DNA of 64,000 nucleotides. Origin: Callipepla californica brunnescens. Lineage: Eukaryota > Chordata > Aves > Galliformes > Odontophoridae. How positions within the stretch are numbered: the first letter of the stretch is position 1; each line of letters opens with the position of its first letter. The notes beneath the pieces are model-generated. The model searched no databases, was not told the origin of the DNA, and worked only from the letters and a program-made list of their open reading frames with translations. Of this stretch, positions 11,046-22,430 are shown piece after piece. Both the position numbers and the translations under genes were made by a program. Where the stretch lies: assembly GCA_023055505.1 (NCBI GenBank), contig JALIRH010000050.1, positions 1,240,001-1,304,000 of the forward strand, written 5' to 3'.

Positions 11046-14000
11046 TCTTATTACAGCTGGGATGGATTTTCAGGGCAGCTGAGGTGTAAGAGCAGCTGTT
11101 TGACTTCTGTTTCCTTCTTATAACTTTCTCATGTCCCATTGGCCAAAATAAAAAAGCTAGTGTAAGGCATGAACTCAAATATAATTATTTGGACCTTCAT
11201 TTTTCAAAGCAGGTTGGTCAGAGAAGCTAGATGGATAGCCTAGTCCTCTAAAACATTTAGACTTCCAACATTATTCAAGTCTTTGGCCAAATACCCAAAA
11301 TTACTTGTAAGTGGGTAATTACTCTGGTTAAATGCAAGCATTACTGACGTCTTGGTTTCCCTAAGGTTGCTTTTATTATCAAATCTCTGATGCTCAGATG
11401 CCTGTAGCTGCTCTGTCAGTGAGCACTGTAAGTACATGTCTATCACAAGTTATCAATAGCATCTCCAGCTGCAGCGCTTGTATTGTTGTTGCTTCCACTT
11501 TGACTCTGAGTAATGTTTCATACTCTTCTCCTCACTCCTCCCTCAGGAATTTTTACAGCTATTTTAGTTAATATAGAGAAAAAACATGGTAACTGCCCCC
11601 ACTTTCGTTCTATACATAGTATACTTATACTAGTTATTGTCTAGTAAGAAAGCATTGTCACGTTTTCAAGAATTCTCCTGAGGATATTTGTACCAAATAT
11701 TTATTTCTAAAAAATGTAAATGTATTATCCGTACTGCTTAGTTCTATAACTTTACTGCCTGTTATAAATTGTATATATCCCCACTGATCACACCTACCAC
11801 ATCTGCTTTAGTGAACTGAAATAATAATAAAAAAAATTATCCTATCTATTCATCTGCTCTCTTCTTCTCTGTGCTTCCCTCTTCAGCAGAATTGTTGACT
11901 CTAAATTCAAATGTACATTTTATGGCTTATTGCTGTGAGAGCAGGGATGTTATTGACAACACTCCAAGGTGTTTAACATGTGTCTTGGAAATGAGATTAC
12001 AGCCACTGGGGGAATGTACAAGGAGAAAGGATTTACAAAATGTTAGTGCCCTAATTAAATGGAGTAGTATTGTGCAACTTTTCCTCTTTAGATGTATCAA
12101 AATATGAAAAAGTCTTCCCTGATGCTTCATAGAGTGTCTCTTGTACTGATTTTTCTGTGGAAAGTCAAATTACACTTTCCATACCCGAAGACAGAATCTT
12201 CAGATATTAGACACTCTGTGGTGAGAAATAAGTGTAAACTCTGCAGTGCAGGAGTTAAGAGTAAGGATCATCCAGGATTGCACTGGGGAAGGCCTTTTCA
12301 TCACTGCACAGCAAACTTGCATTCTGCTTTATATCCTCAGAAAAGATGTGAAATCCTGCTCCTTTTCCCCTCCACCCTTCTGTGGGGTGATGTTTCTTTG
12401 AAATCCCTGTATGAACAGTGAATCAAAAAAAAGAGACAAGAAAGTCTTTTCTTAAGGGGAAGAAAGTTTATATTGACTTTGAAAATCAAGGAAAGTGTAG
12501 TCCAGAGGAGTAAACAGCAGACTTGAGAAAATAACAAATGTTCTGTCCCCTAATGTGTATAAAGACATGAAGCAATCAAACAAAAATGAGATTGTGCAGC
12601 TAATAAAATAAAGCAGACCAGGCTAGCTAGAGCCATTTCCAAATGGCCGTTGAGAGTTCCACATCACTTCTGAATGGCTACTGGCAAATACGTACCAACA
12701 CTTGATCTCTCTTGGGAAGCTATTTAATTTATCTCCAAATCATCTGTCTAACTCCCGGGTGGCTGTTTATCTTGTATCAGTATGTTTCTCTTATCACTAA
12801 AGGATTCTACTTTTGTTTGATTGTTGTGTTTTTTTCTTCTCTCTGTATTTCCTTTTTCTTTGGAGATTGTTTATCTCCAGTTTTCTTTCTCTAGGGGACC
12901 ATGTGCATAATTTGTTTGTCAATAATAAATAATGGACACATTTTATTATGTGTTAGCAATGTTTCTGTGTAGGAGGACAGAAGGAAAAATCTTACAAAAA
13001 ATGTACCACTACCAACAGTAGTGGAGCTCAGCATTTTTCTACTATTTTTTCATCTTATTCTTCCTTGCTTACATTTTCCTCTTTCTTCACATGTTTGAAA
13101 ATATCTGTATGCGTGCATATAACACACACTTCATAAAATTCACAGTAGGTATTTTGAACGTTTCTTGCATGAAGACAGTGTTTCTAGCTACTTCAGAAAA
13201 TCAAGCAATGACTAAAAGTTTTCCTGTAATGTCAGACATCAAGCATTTTATGTATTTTCTTTCTCTGACTCTGTCTTAAAAAACAAAACAAACAAACAAC
13301 TTAATTTATTTCTTTCTGAGTGTCTTGTTTTTCCTGTTAAAAACATAAAACAAGCCCTTTTTTTAGCAATGACTTGAACTTACCTGATCTGTCTGTAATA
13401 AGTAATCTTAAGGGATAGGATCTTGTCTTTGCTCACTTTTGGTGACATCTCGCTTTTGATTTATAGCTTCCTCAAAAATTATAGTGTAATCCCATGAGTT
13501 ACTGGCTCTGCTTTTGCTGCTGAAGTCCTGTGACACAAATAGGCTGGTCAAGAGTATATGGGGCATCTTCTGGTTGTTCAGATGTGCAGAATTTAAGACA
13601 GAAGCAAAGTTTACACGCTGAGAAATCTAAGCAATGGTACTGGAGATTGTCTCATAATATTTTATATGGTAATGACTGTGATGGTGTAAAATAGAAGAAC
13701 GAGCAATCATAGAATTCTGCATTTCGAAAACCAAGTCTACTATTGAATGAATCTTTCCTTTGGGCACTTCCTTTCCAGTTCTGTGCTTTGGCCAAAAGCA
13801 CAAAACTGCCAGCTGGACTGTGGTCCCTGCCTGCAGCAGTAGGAACAATCTTCTTTCATGGCGCAGGCTCCTCTCAGCATAGCTTAGAGTGATCTACTGG
13901 ATTCTTCAAGATGCCACTTTCAACAGTAACGTTATCACAGTATTTTTTTCTGAAAACACACTGAGTACTGGTTTTTTTGCATGTGCTAGTCTTTGGTTAC

Positions 14001-14132
14001 CACAATCACTTTGAAAAGAACAGACCTGATTAATGGTATATGTATTCACATCAATATTATCATCTCCACTTCGTCTTCTTTCAGCACTATCCTCATCCTT
14101 AATATTTGTGCAGTCTGTTATGTTCCTCTTCA
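11046..14132. other. Unique noncoding stretch
   Basis: I see no gene or recognisable transposon. Several overlapping open frames of 60-109 codons on both strands (11.2-12.5 kb and 13.6-14.1 kb) have no domain, no splice context and compete with each other, which is typical of chance. A short A/C-rich simple sequence (AAAC units) lies at about 13280-13300. Confidence 0.5.
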
Positions 14133-14302
14133 CAGAACTGTTGGGTTTGGAAGGGGCCTCTAGAAATTGTTTAGTCCTCTTCCTCTGCCAAAGCAGCTCC
14201 CTAGATCAGGTTGCACTGGTAGGCATCCAGGTGGGTCATGAACATCTCCAGGGACAGAGACTCCACAGCCTCTCTGGGCAGCCTATTCCAGTGTTCTTGT
14301 TC
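14133..14302 (-). mobile_element. CR1 LINE fragment, 3' end, minus strand
   Basis: A short 3' piece of CR1 in minus orientation. It belongs to the same kind of copy as the + strand CR1 at 55708: both carry the CTGCCAAAGCAGCTCCCTAG / CTAGGGAGCTGCTTCGGCAG block in opposite orientation, followed by the CACCTGGA... and GGAGACTCCACA-type segments. It ends after CAGCCTATTCCAGTGTTC. No coding part is present. Confidence 0.85.
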
Positions 14303-15047
14303 TCAATTTAGACTTGTAGGCAGGCCTGATGTTACCTGCACTAGTAAGGTTGATCATGTGCTCCTTCAGTCATTCTAATGTGTTTGCACCAATGACAGTA
14401 CAAACACATCTTTTGTGGTAATGGTTCTACATACAGTTCCACTGACCTCTTATCAGCTTTCTTCAAAATAGCCTTAAGACTTTCAAGGTTTACCTGAAAT
14501 CAGCTTGATGGCCATGCCTCATGCTTGCATTGACTTTTCACAGGCATTACATTGATGAATTATATATGCAATTAGATCTAAACAAGCACCAATTTACTTG
14601 ATTCAGCTATCCCAGTCTATTATTTCCAGGCATATTGTAGAAATCAGCGTTGTTTTATTCTCTCAGCATGATTCCTTCTACACTGTGCTATTTCTGTACT
14701 ACTCTATTCTGCGCATTTCTATCCATTTATTATGTCCACATTTATTTTAAGGTGATGCTTACTTTCTTCTGTGTAGCCTCTGCTCATAATACCTCATCTC
14801 CATTCTGTCAACAGATTTTGTTAGGATGCATCTATATTTTGCAGGAAAAATCTAACTTCTTTCCCACCCTTATGATTCCAGTAGGGTCTTTTCAGACCAC
14901 TTCTGTATGTATTTTGACTAGTTTCTGAATAGAAAGGCACAGACTGTTATTTGCTGTTCTAGTTTTCTACTCAAAGAGAACACTGTACTGATTTCACTGT
15001 ACGAATACTCAGGGTCTTCCAGCTTGTGTGAAACCTATGCTGCAGCA

Positions 15048-15082
15048 TACTTACATACATACATATACATTAAAAAAAAAAC
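15048..15082. repeat. CATA-type microsatellite and A run
   Basis: Short imperfect ACAT/CATA tetranucleotide repeat (15050-15070) ending in an A run. No gene context. Confidence 0.75.
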
Positions 15083-15753
15083 AAGCAAACAAACAGTGGA
15101 ATTTAATTTCAAAAACAGTGGTGAGTATGATACATAACTGCTACCAAAATAAAATTAACTATTCAACATACATGTATTCCTCATACAATGTCTGCAAGAA
15201 CAGGCTCTGTGCCTTAAACTTTCTTGGGAATTGGACCAAATTGGCTGCCCATAACTTAGAAATGTACATCAGTCACTCAGTGAGGAATGGGAGTAAATTA
15301 CCAAGTACTGCCCACCAATGAAAGAAGGGTTGCATTAATAATGCACCACAGATAGGGGTGGCATGATGGGAAGGAGGAGGAGTGATAACCAAGCTCTCTT
15401 GTGTTTTGTTGAGACATTCCTCAAGACTGACTACTATGAGAGGTATCTGCTTCACTTACACAGCCTGAATGCTCACCTGTGGCTCATTTGTTTGAATGGA
15501 GAATTAAAATCCAATTCAGTCATTTCATTCTGCCACACAGAGTGTTTTGGCAGGGATATTGCCTCTCCAGGCTCATATTTCTTTAGGTTCTTGATTATGC
15601 CTCTCCCTGTATTTATGAAGACATAAATGGTGGACAGTGGAATAATGAAGTTATTTTGGTTCCCTACAAATTTCTTGTGAACTTGAGCAATATCTAATAT
15701 AGGAATAATTTTACTTTTAGTGTCAGGGATAACTGAAGAGTTATTGCACTGGA

Positions 15754-15783
15754 TCAAACTCTTGGGAAGAATTAATGGCCCTG
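15754..15783 (+). repeat. 30-base repeated sequence, copy 2 of 2
   Basis: Second copy of the sequence at 10500-10529, same orientation, differing at two positions (A for G and G for A). Similarity extends weakly to the left by about six bases (4 of 6 matching). Confidence 0.75.
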
Positions 15784-18657
15784 GAAGTAGGGAAAAATAT
15801 GAATATTACAGTTTTAATCTGTGGTCAGAGAGGCTGGAAATATATTTTAACCTATAGTTTGAAATCCAAGCCCAGTTTCTTCAGAGCTTCAAGATCAGTG
15901 AGATGGACAGAGGTCTCTAGTGGTTACGTATTAATTTTTCCTTGACTGATACCATGCATATAACTGTATGTAAAAAATACAAAGACTATAAAGAGGCTGT
16001 AATGAAACTTTTTTTTTAAATACAGCAGTAAGTCTAAGTGCTGTTCTTCTGCTTGCTTTAGAGCAGGATTTTAATCCATGAAAGATGCCATGGGCAGCAG
16101 CTGCCTTCTTGTGACATTAGATAAAAAAGCTAAATTGGTCCCTTTTATACATCTGCCTGCTTGTGGCTATAAGTAGAATGGGCAAAGGATTTAGTTTCCT
16201 TTTACAAGCAGTTTGATTTTGTAAAGTAGCCTTTTATTTCTGAAACGCTGTGTGTCTTTTGCAGATTTTTTGCAAACCGCAGTTAAATTAAATACTCTTA
16301 AAGAAATCCATATATTTGTGCAAACAAAAGTGTACCTCTAGCAGTATCAAAGTTCAAACTAACAGATTAAATACGTACACTGTTTAATAAAGTGTGATAA
16401 CAGGAATTATAACAGCAGGCAATAAAATTAGCAGGAACCTGGTAGACTTTCACACAGTCATAAATAATTTTTTTAATCTGTCAATTATGGAGATTTCTGG
16501 TGTTTGATTCACTAAACTAAGTTCTGAGTTGATTCTCAGATGTTTTGTACTTTTCTCTCCTATAAGATTTTCATCACTGAGACTAAGGGTGAATTACACT
16601 GGGCATGGTGCACAACCACAGACATATTTTGTATTTGTTAAGCTCTTGCATACCCAACTGCAGAATTGAAAATGCATCTTCAGGCATGATTTTTTCTTTG
16701 TTCAAAATCCAAGACATTACAGTTTCTTAGTAGTGGTTTGTTTTCCTGCTCTGACAGTGTGAGCTCTATTAATAATCTGTGTTCACACAGCCACCGGCAA
16801 ACCAGAATAGTAAGTGATGTGGTGGCACAGTAGAAACAAGAGCTTTTAATCACACCAACACTGTTGTCTGGAGGGAAAAAGAGAAAGCCAGTGCTAGATG
16901 TGCAGAGGAAGTAGAGAGAGACCAGAGCAAGCCCGTGGAGGATTTTATAATCAAGAAGTTCATTTTGCACTGGGTTCTGAAATTAATGAGGAGCCAGTGG
17001 AGTTGTCTGACAATGGGAGTGATATGAGTTAGCGTCCAGGGATCATTGAAGTTATTCTGAGCCAAGATATATTGAATTGTTCATTGTTTTCTCTCCTAAA
17101 CACTCTTATAATTCAAGTACTTCATCTTAAAGAATTATAAAATTCTCTTGCTCTTATTTCAACTTTTTGCCTTTCTCAGCTGGCTGATCATGCCTCACAT
17201 AATCAGACTCATCTCCCAGACCTGATGTCTCCCCCTTCCCTCTGTGCCCATCTTCTCCTTTGTACTGTAGTTCTTGTCTCCACTTCATATTTGCTAGCTG
17301 TTACCTCTTGTCTTCTTGCACAGTTTTGTTGGACAAATGGCCTGGCTTACAGAAATAAATGCAGGAAGTCCAGAACCTTAATTCCACAAACCCAGTATGC
17401 AATTTCTTCATTCCACAGCTCTGTCCTCATTCCTTTTTCACTTTGCAGTATGCCACATCTCACTTATTAGCTAAAAATGACCATTTGAATCTCAAGTATC
17501 AAGGCATCACAGATTTTACAAATCATACTTCCATTTATGATCTTGCCTTTTGCAGATTCCTGGCTATCTCTCTGCTCATGGCAGTCTTGTTGATTTAAAT
17601 GGTATTCTGCCTTATGCAATCAAAGCAGATTTCCCTGCTGGATAGTAACTCGTTTTTTTGTCCTCCTTCACTTATTATGACTTTTAATATTAAAAAAAAA
17701 AATGGAGTGCTTAATAAGTACAGAATTGTACTTATCAGCTAGGAGTGCTGCCTGATTACAATGCTCTGTTATGTAAAGGCATTTTTCACTCACTATGGAG
17801 AAATGAGATGTAAGTGGATAACAGCCATGCTGGAGAGCAACTAAAAAAATCTTGGAAGAAGTGAATTCAAGTTTTACTTTTCAGTATCTAATTATTCTAA
17901 GATGTTCAGGAATTTGGATAAATTTCCTTTTCTTGAAGACAAAATAGAAGCCAGATGATCACAGAGTTTTCAGAAGACTTTGTAACACAGAAGTCAAATG
18001 GGTTTATCAATAGAAACAGAAGTGGAGCTCTTTGGATTAAAGAAAAAATAAAAGTATCCTGGCCCCACTGGGCTTTAAAAATGATAAATCTTTGGCACAA
18101 GGAAGGGCTTTTTAAAATTAAATTTTCCTTGCAACCTAAGGCTTTTTTGATTTATACTATCTAGCTCCAAGCAAGGGTCTTAATTAATTATTTTTGATTT
18201 ATTTCCTCCATTCCTGAGAAAGGTCTTTCAGTTTTTCCTTGTTATTATTTCAGTCTTTCTTCTACTTCACTAGGCATATCTATATTTTTTAGCTGTTTTT
18301 ACTACTAACCATTCATGTTTTCTTTACTTTTGAATTGAAATACACTAAAGCTTTCAGGTCTGCATTCTTTCACAAACATAGTGCAATATTTGAGCTTTTT
18401 TTTTTTAATCTCAATCTGTGTAGATTTTTTTCCTAAAACTCCTGGCACATTGCTAAAAGCAAGGTGTGTTTTGCTCCCTTTTCAAACAAAATATTCCATC
18501 TGGTTAATATGGACTCTTGTTCCTCTCAGTTATCAACTGTTTCATTAATGAATAGTAATTATGGCTTATTTTTATATAAGGAATTTCATCATGGGAAATA
18601 CATAAAATGATGTTTTCCTTTCCCTGTTGTCTTGATTTTTATCTTTAGATCTGTGTT

Positions 18658-19146
18658 TGTGACAGGGGGCAGCAGGTTTACAGGGCCATCAGCCCCCTCC
18701 CCCTCCAAAAAGAAGGGGGAAAGAAAGAAGTGAAAGAGGAAAAAAAAAAAAAAAACCAATCAAAAAACGGTGCAACAATCTGAGAGGAAAAGCAAAGTTA
18801 ATTTACTCATTGTAGTAGCAAAATACAAGTTAAATGGGAATGAAGCTGATAAATCAAGTAAATTAGAGAATGTCCAGAAACTGAAGGCCTCACTTCGATG
18901 CTGTAGGCAAGACAACCAGTGAGCACACACACACAAGGCAGACCAAAGGAGGGACAGTCTTGTGACTCCCAGTCAATTTTTCCTTTCCCATCAACTGGAA
19001 AATGGAGATGGAATAATGAAGTCTTCCGAGATCTGTAGTTCACTCTTCTATTCTGAGGCCAGAGCTGTGGCATTAACCCTTTACTATCAGTGCATTGCAT
19101 GGTGTTATGATGTGGAATACTGATCACAAATCTTAAAACCATGGCA
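18658..19146 (-). mobile_element. ERV-L-like long terminal repeat (3' LTR), minus strand
   Basis: Read on the minus strand, the LTR begins TGCCATGGTTTT at 19146 directly after a purine tract AAGGGGTGAAA (19147-19157), the expected priming site for plus-strand DNA in retroviruses. It ends ...CCCCCTGTCACA at 18658, giving TG...CA ends and about 489 bases. Its first 12 bases have the same layout as the LTR at 21941 (shared GGTTTT at the same distance from TG), and the next 30 bases share GTAT(T/C)CCACATCA. It contains an A15 run and a purine-rich block at 18708-18755. A 111-codon minus-strand open frame lies wholly inside the LTR and is not a gene. No target duplication can be tested because the other LTR is absent. 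Confidence 0.65.
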
Positions 19147-20045
19147 TTTCACCCCTTATTCCACATCACTGCATCATACTTAATATATCATAAAATCATA
19201 TATGCAAACAATAATAAACATGCATTAAACATGTACACGCACACAAATATGTATATATTCATGGAATTACTGACTGCATTCCCGCAGCATCAAATTCTCC
19301 TGTGGTACACACTAAACATTTCAATTTTTGTGTGTTGCCACCAAGTGGACTCAGATCCCTTAGCAGAAAAAGTTCTCAGAGAGATTTGCCCTAGCCTGAA
19401 GCTGGAAAAACCCAAACTGCTTTTCCTAGCATAATCTTTATGTGTACCACAGGGACTTTATCTTCCTTTACGTTATTTAGGGAGCCAGATTGGGCAGGAC
19501 CATCTTGATTGATAGATCCTTGAGTACTGTCTAAACAAGTGGCTTCTGCCAAATGTTTCTCCCAGTATTTAAATGTTCCACCATCCACTGCTTTCAACAT
19601 AGTTTTTAACAACCCATTGTATCATTTGATTTTACCAGAAGATGGTGCATGATGGGAGATACAATAAGTCCACTTGATGCCATGATCTTTGACCCAAGTA
19701 TTTACAGGAGAGTTTTTTAAATGAGTCCCATTTTCTGCCTCAGTTCTTTCTGGAGTGCTGTGTTGCCACAGGACTTGTTTCTTAAGACCTAAGATGGTGT
19801 TTTGGACAATAGCATGGGGTATTGTATATGTTTCAAGCCACCCAGCAGTTGCTTTCACCATGGTAAGCACATGATGCTTACCCTTGCATGGTAAGGTGAT
19901 ACAATCAACATTCTATGCCTTTCAGTATTTATACTTCTGCCATCACCTTTTCTCACAGAAGTAAACCAAACCATGGCACTTATGTATCAATGGAAGGAGT
20001 GTCTCTCTGGCCCCACCCCATATTACCTTTAGGAAAACAGGAGTA
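19147..20045 (-). mobile_element. Decayed ERV-L-like provirus interior, minus strand
   Basis: This is the internal sequence of the endogenous retrovirus whose 3' LTR is at 18658-19146. It holds the end of pol (integrase, listed separately) and about 240 bases between pol and the polypurine tract. There is no recognisable env, which fits ERV-L-type elements, and no gag, protease or reverse transcriptase: the copy is cut off on its 5' side near 20045. No matching 5' LTR is seen to the right. The right edge is approximate. Confidence 0.65.
19391..19990 (-). pseudogene. Retroviral integrase remnant (pol), inactive
   Basis: On the minus strand, one reading frame from about 19990 to 19391 resembles a retroviral integrase, the enzyme that joins viral DNA to the host chromosome. 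The core includes VDCITLP near 19906, GWLETYTIPHA near 19840, and ENGTH followed by HGIKW. The first catalytic aspartate (codon 19904-19906) is present. The second site of the DDE triad reads glutamate (codon 19733-19735) and the third reads lysine just before an in-frame TGA at 19622-19624. The frame resumes after the stop with LKTMLKAVDGGTFKYWEKHL and runs to 19391. With two of three catalytic positions changed, a stop inside, and no zinc-binding N-terminus visible, this is a dead fossil. Confidence 0.75.
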
Positions 20046-21740
20046 AAAAGAAAAAAAATGAGCTGCAAAAAGGGGTTTGCTGGATAAAATGAGAGTGCTA
20101 GGGAATTCAGAGACCTCTAAACTTCATTGAACAGCAGCATTCAGGATTCTTGTGTTGGATTTTACTGCTAATTTTCTCCCTAAGTCAGCCTAAAATGCCT
20201 GGTAATATTTCTATATTACGCTGCTGGTCCCACACCAGTAAGATGAAGGAAGTGACATCTTTCTAGTAAATTCCTTGAAATTTGTAACAAAGCCAAATCA
20301 ATTAAAGTCTGTTTAGATATTGCACTGTCAGGAACTGTATAAATAATTCAGAGTCAGAGTTACTTTTTAAATACGTGCCTTTTCATTTTTCATTAGGTTT
20401 ATATCCACTTATTTTCTCTTTGTGCAACATTTTCAGTGAGGTAGTTTTGTTGTGGTACCAACTCATACTGAAGCTTATCACAGGCAGAAGGGTTATCATT
20501 GTTGCAGGGAAAGCCTTGTTCACAAACCCTGTGATTCCTGCAGAATTTTATGTGGGTATGAGTGTCTAGATAGTTATAAAAACAGTATCTCTTTGTGTCT
20601 ATCGTTAGATAACGGATTGAAGCCAATTCTGTTTAGCTCTGGATTGGTTAGAAGCATGATTAGGGACTCTGTATCTGAAGCTGCAAATTAAAATGCATGC
20701 ATATTGGCAACTGCAATTGTTTTGCAGAACTACAGTAGAGAGCCGAGCCCCACAGCACACTTTGATAAAATGACTGAGTCTGGCTTCCCACTGCATCCTG
20801 TGTTAACTGCAACTGAGGTTCAAATACAGAACAAACACTGAGCAGCTACTTTTTGGCCAGACCATGAATTTGCCTGCAAAAGAACATGAGAAACTCAGGT
20901 TCCACTGGACTTGGACTTAGAGTGTGGAATGTTCACAAGTGAAATCCAGCAGGAGCAGACGTCTAATGATACTTTGTTAATTTTAATGAAATCTGGTTTC
21001 ACAGTATCTACATAAAACTGTGTTTATAGACAGTTAAGTACCTTGTGTGTATTGCATGGTAGAACTTGATTTTTGATTCCATGAGAAGTTCAATGGTTGT
21101 AGTTCTTGTTGGGTGAAGTACAAATTGCCATTTTGGGGTTGAGAGAAGTTTTGTCATTGATGTGACTAAATATTTGGTTTCTTCTTATACAAGTTGAAGA
21201 CTCTAATAATTTTTTATTATTTTTTACAGGGAAGTTTAATTTTCTGTATAAAAATTGCTCAGAATGAAAAATGTAAGTGTGTAGTTCAATAAATGATAAT
21301 GGGGCACTGAAGCAGGTTTTTGTTTGTTTGTTTGTTTGTTTGTTTGTTTGTTTTCCTCATTTCTATTAATGTGGGATGGACATATGGACATTTGAGATTT
21401 CCCAACAGTTTACCTAGTAGTGCAAGGCAATCTCAGTCTGCTCTTAGGGCTGAATGATATAATGGAGTGCTGGTATTTGTCGAATGTTATGCAAAAATAG
21501 AAGACAATGAACTAGAAGGTGACACTGAATGGTGGAAAATATACTGTCCCTGTTCCATTTCATGGCACCCTTTAAACAGTGTAAACATTAGCTCCAAAAC
21601 TATGTTGTACCCCTGGTCTGAAGCATACAGGGCTCTTTCTGAATCTCAATAAAGATGTAACAATAATAAATTATATAGAAAATTTGCTTCAATGATAAAA
21701 CAGAAATAGAAAGAAGAACACAAACTGAAATAAACCTTAC
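20046..21740. other. Unique AT-rich noncoding stretch
   Basis: No gene or transposon recognised. Some short open frames overlap on both strands between 20375 and 20796 without features. The only clear structure is the TTTG microsatellite at 21319-21354. Confidence 0.5.
21319..21354. repeat. (TTTG)8 microsatellite
   Basis: Eight perfect TTTG units (21319-21350) followed by TTTT. A likely length-variable marker. Confidence 0.95.
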
Positions 21741-21934
21741 ATCCCCGGGTGGACAGCTACTGAGGGCTGCGCACATCCCATCCACGAATAGGTTCACTTT
21801 CTGGGCTACACTGTAGCTCTACATAGCTAGAGTTACAAACAAAACTATACACTTAGAAGTTGTCCCTTTCTCAGCGCCTACTAGAGTACTACCCGCTATT
21901 CCTTTCTTGGATCTGTATCCAGGAGCAGAATGTA
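21741..21934. other. CpG-retaining block next to an LTR
   Basis: This 190-base block before the + strand LTR holds about five CpGs (CCCGGG near 21745, GCGC near 21769, CACGAA near 21784, AGCGCC near 21875, CCCGC near 21892), far more than typical unique DNA in this window. It includes TGTATCCAGG at 21914-21923 and again at 21931-21940. It could be part of a retroviral element, a small regulatory region, or the flank of the insertion site. I do not recognise it. Confidence 0.35.
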
Positions 21935-21940
21935 TCCAGG
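21935..21940. repeat. Possible target site duplication, left
   Basis: TCCAGG directly before the LTR start; the same six bases follow the proposed LTR end at 22308-22313. Confidence 0.4.
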
Positions 21941-22307
21941 TGTAGCGGTTTTGTGATTTTTGCTGTTGGTATCCCACATCAAATATCACTCCGGGAGTTT
22001 AAGAGTTAATGTTCTGTGAGGGAGAGGAAGAGGGGTGGAGCTCCTGGCCGGACACCAGCAGCTCGCTCTGGCGCGTTTTCTCTCGGCTTTTCTGGCGGAG
22101 AAAAGCACATGTGCTTCTGCTTGCAGTGTAAGATCCCGTATATTGGATACTCTTGCCTCTCTCCGTTTGTTTAATTTTATTGGATATGAATATGGATAAG
22201 AGTGGATGTGAGCACAATGATGGTGCATTTCAGCATTAGCACTATCACGCCTGTTGTAAAACACCTGTAGGTCACCTCTGCTGATTTAGACTTGGCAGAG
22301 CAAGGCA
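21941..22307 (+). mobile_element. ERV-L-like solo LTR, + strand
   Basis: The element starts TGTAGCGGTTTTGTGA at 21941 and shares its first ~50 bases with the minus-strand LTR at 19146 (TG, six bases, GGTTTT, then GTAT(T/C)CCACATCA). It proceeds through a GGGAGTTTAAGAGTTAATG block, a purine-rich AGGGAGAGGAAGAGGGG and a GC-rich part with CpGs near 22048-22100. A 14-base palindrome AAGCACATGTGCTT lies at 22103-22116. The proposed end is ...AAGGCA at 22307, flanked by TCCAGG on both sides; ERV-L elements more often give 5-base duplications, so the end point is uncertain. No internal retroviral sequence adjoins it, which fits a solo LTR. LTRs carry promoter and polyadenylation signals; retained CpGs suggest it is younger than the LTR at 18658. 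Antisense open frames at 21986-22264 overlap it and are not genes. Confidence 0.6.
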
Positions 22308-22430
22308 TCCAGGCTCATCACTGGCAAAAATGCACAGTTAATGGTGCTGACTATGTTAAAAAAAGAACTGTTTTGTAGCTGAGAATTTGCTCTATCAAAT
22401 GTGTTCTTGTGCTCTTTTCATCTGTTGCAG
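22308..22430. other. Short spacer between LTR and exon-like block
   Basis: It begins with the right copy of TCCAGG (22308-22313) and ends with a good splice acceptor: a pyrimidine-rich TTCTTGTGCTCTTTTCATC followed by TGTTGCAG at 22423-22430. Confidence 0.4.

Larger units (their letters stand above)
14303..18657. other. Unique AT-rich noncoding stretch
   Basis: No gene is supported. It includes a small CATA-type microsatellite followed by an A run (about 15048-15082), the second copy of the 30-base repeated sequence (15754-15783), and an A/T-rich block around 16370-16490 that looks like ordinary constrained noncoding DNA. Open frames up to 97 codons lack features. A T run sits near 18398-18407. 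Confidence 0.5.

Noticed and set aside
10827..11123. 98-codon + strand open frame
   Set aside because: Antisense to a minus-strand CR1 fragment over most of its length.
15473..15757. 94-codon minus-strand open frame with protein-like composition
   Set aside because: K/N/I-rich as expected in AT-rich DNA, no motif, and overlapped by an 87-codon open frame on the other strand.
18807..19142. 111-codon minus-strand open frame, possibly retroviral env
   Set aside because: It lies entirely inside the LTR (18658-19146) beyond the polypurine tract, so it cannot be env.
21986..22264. Two overlapping minus-strand open frames of 92 and 72 codons
   Set aside because: They are antisense to the + strand LTR and reflect its purine-rich composition.
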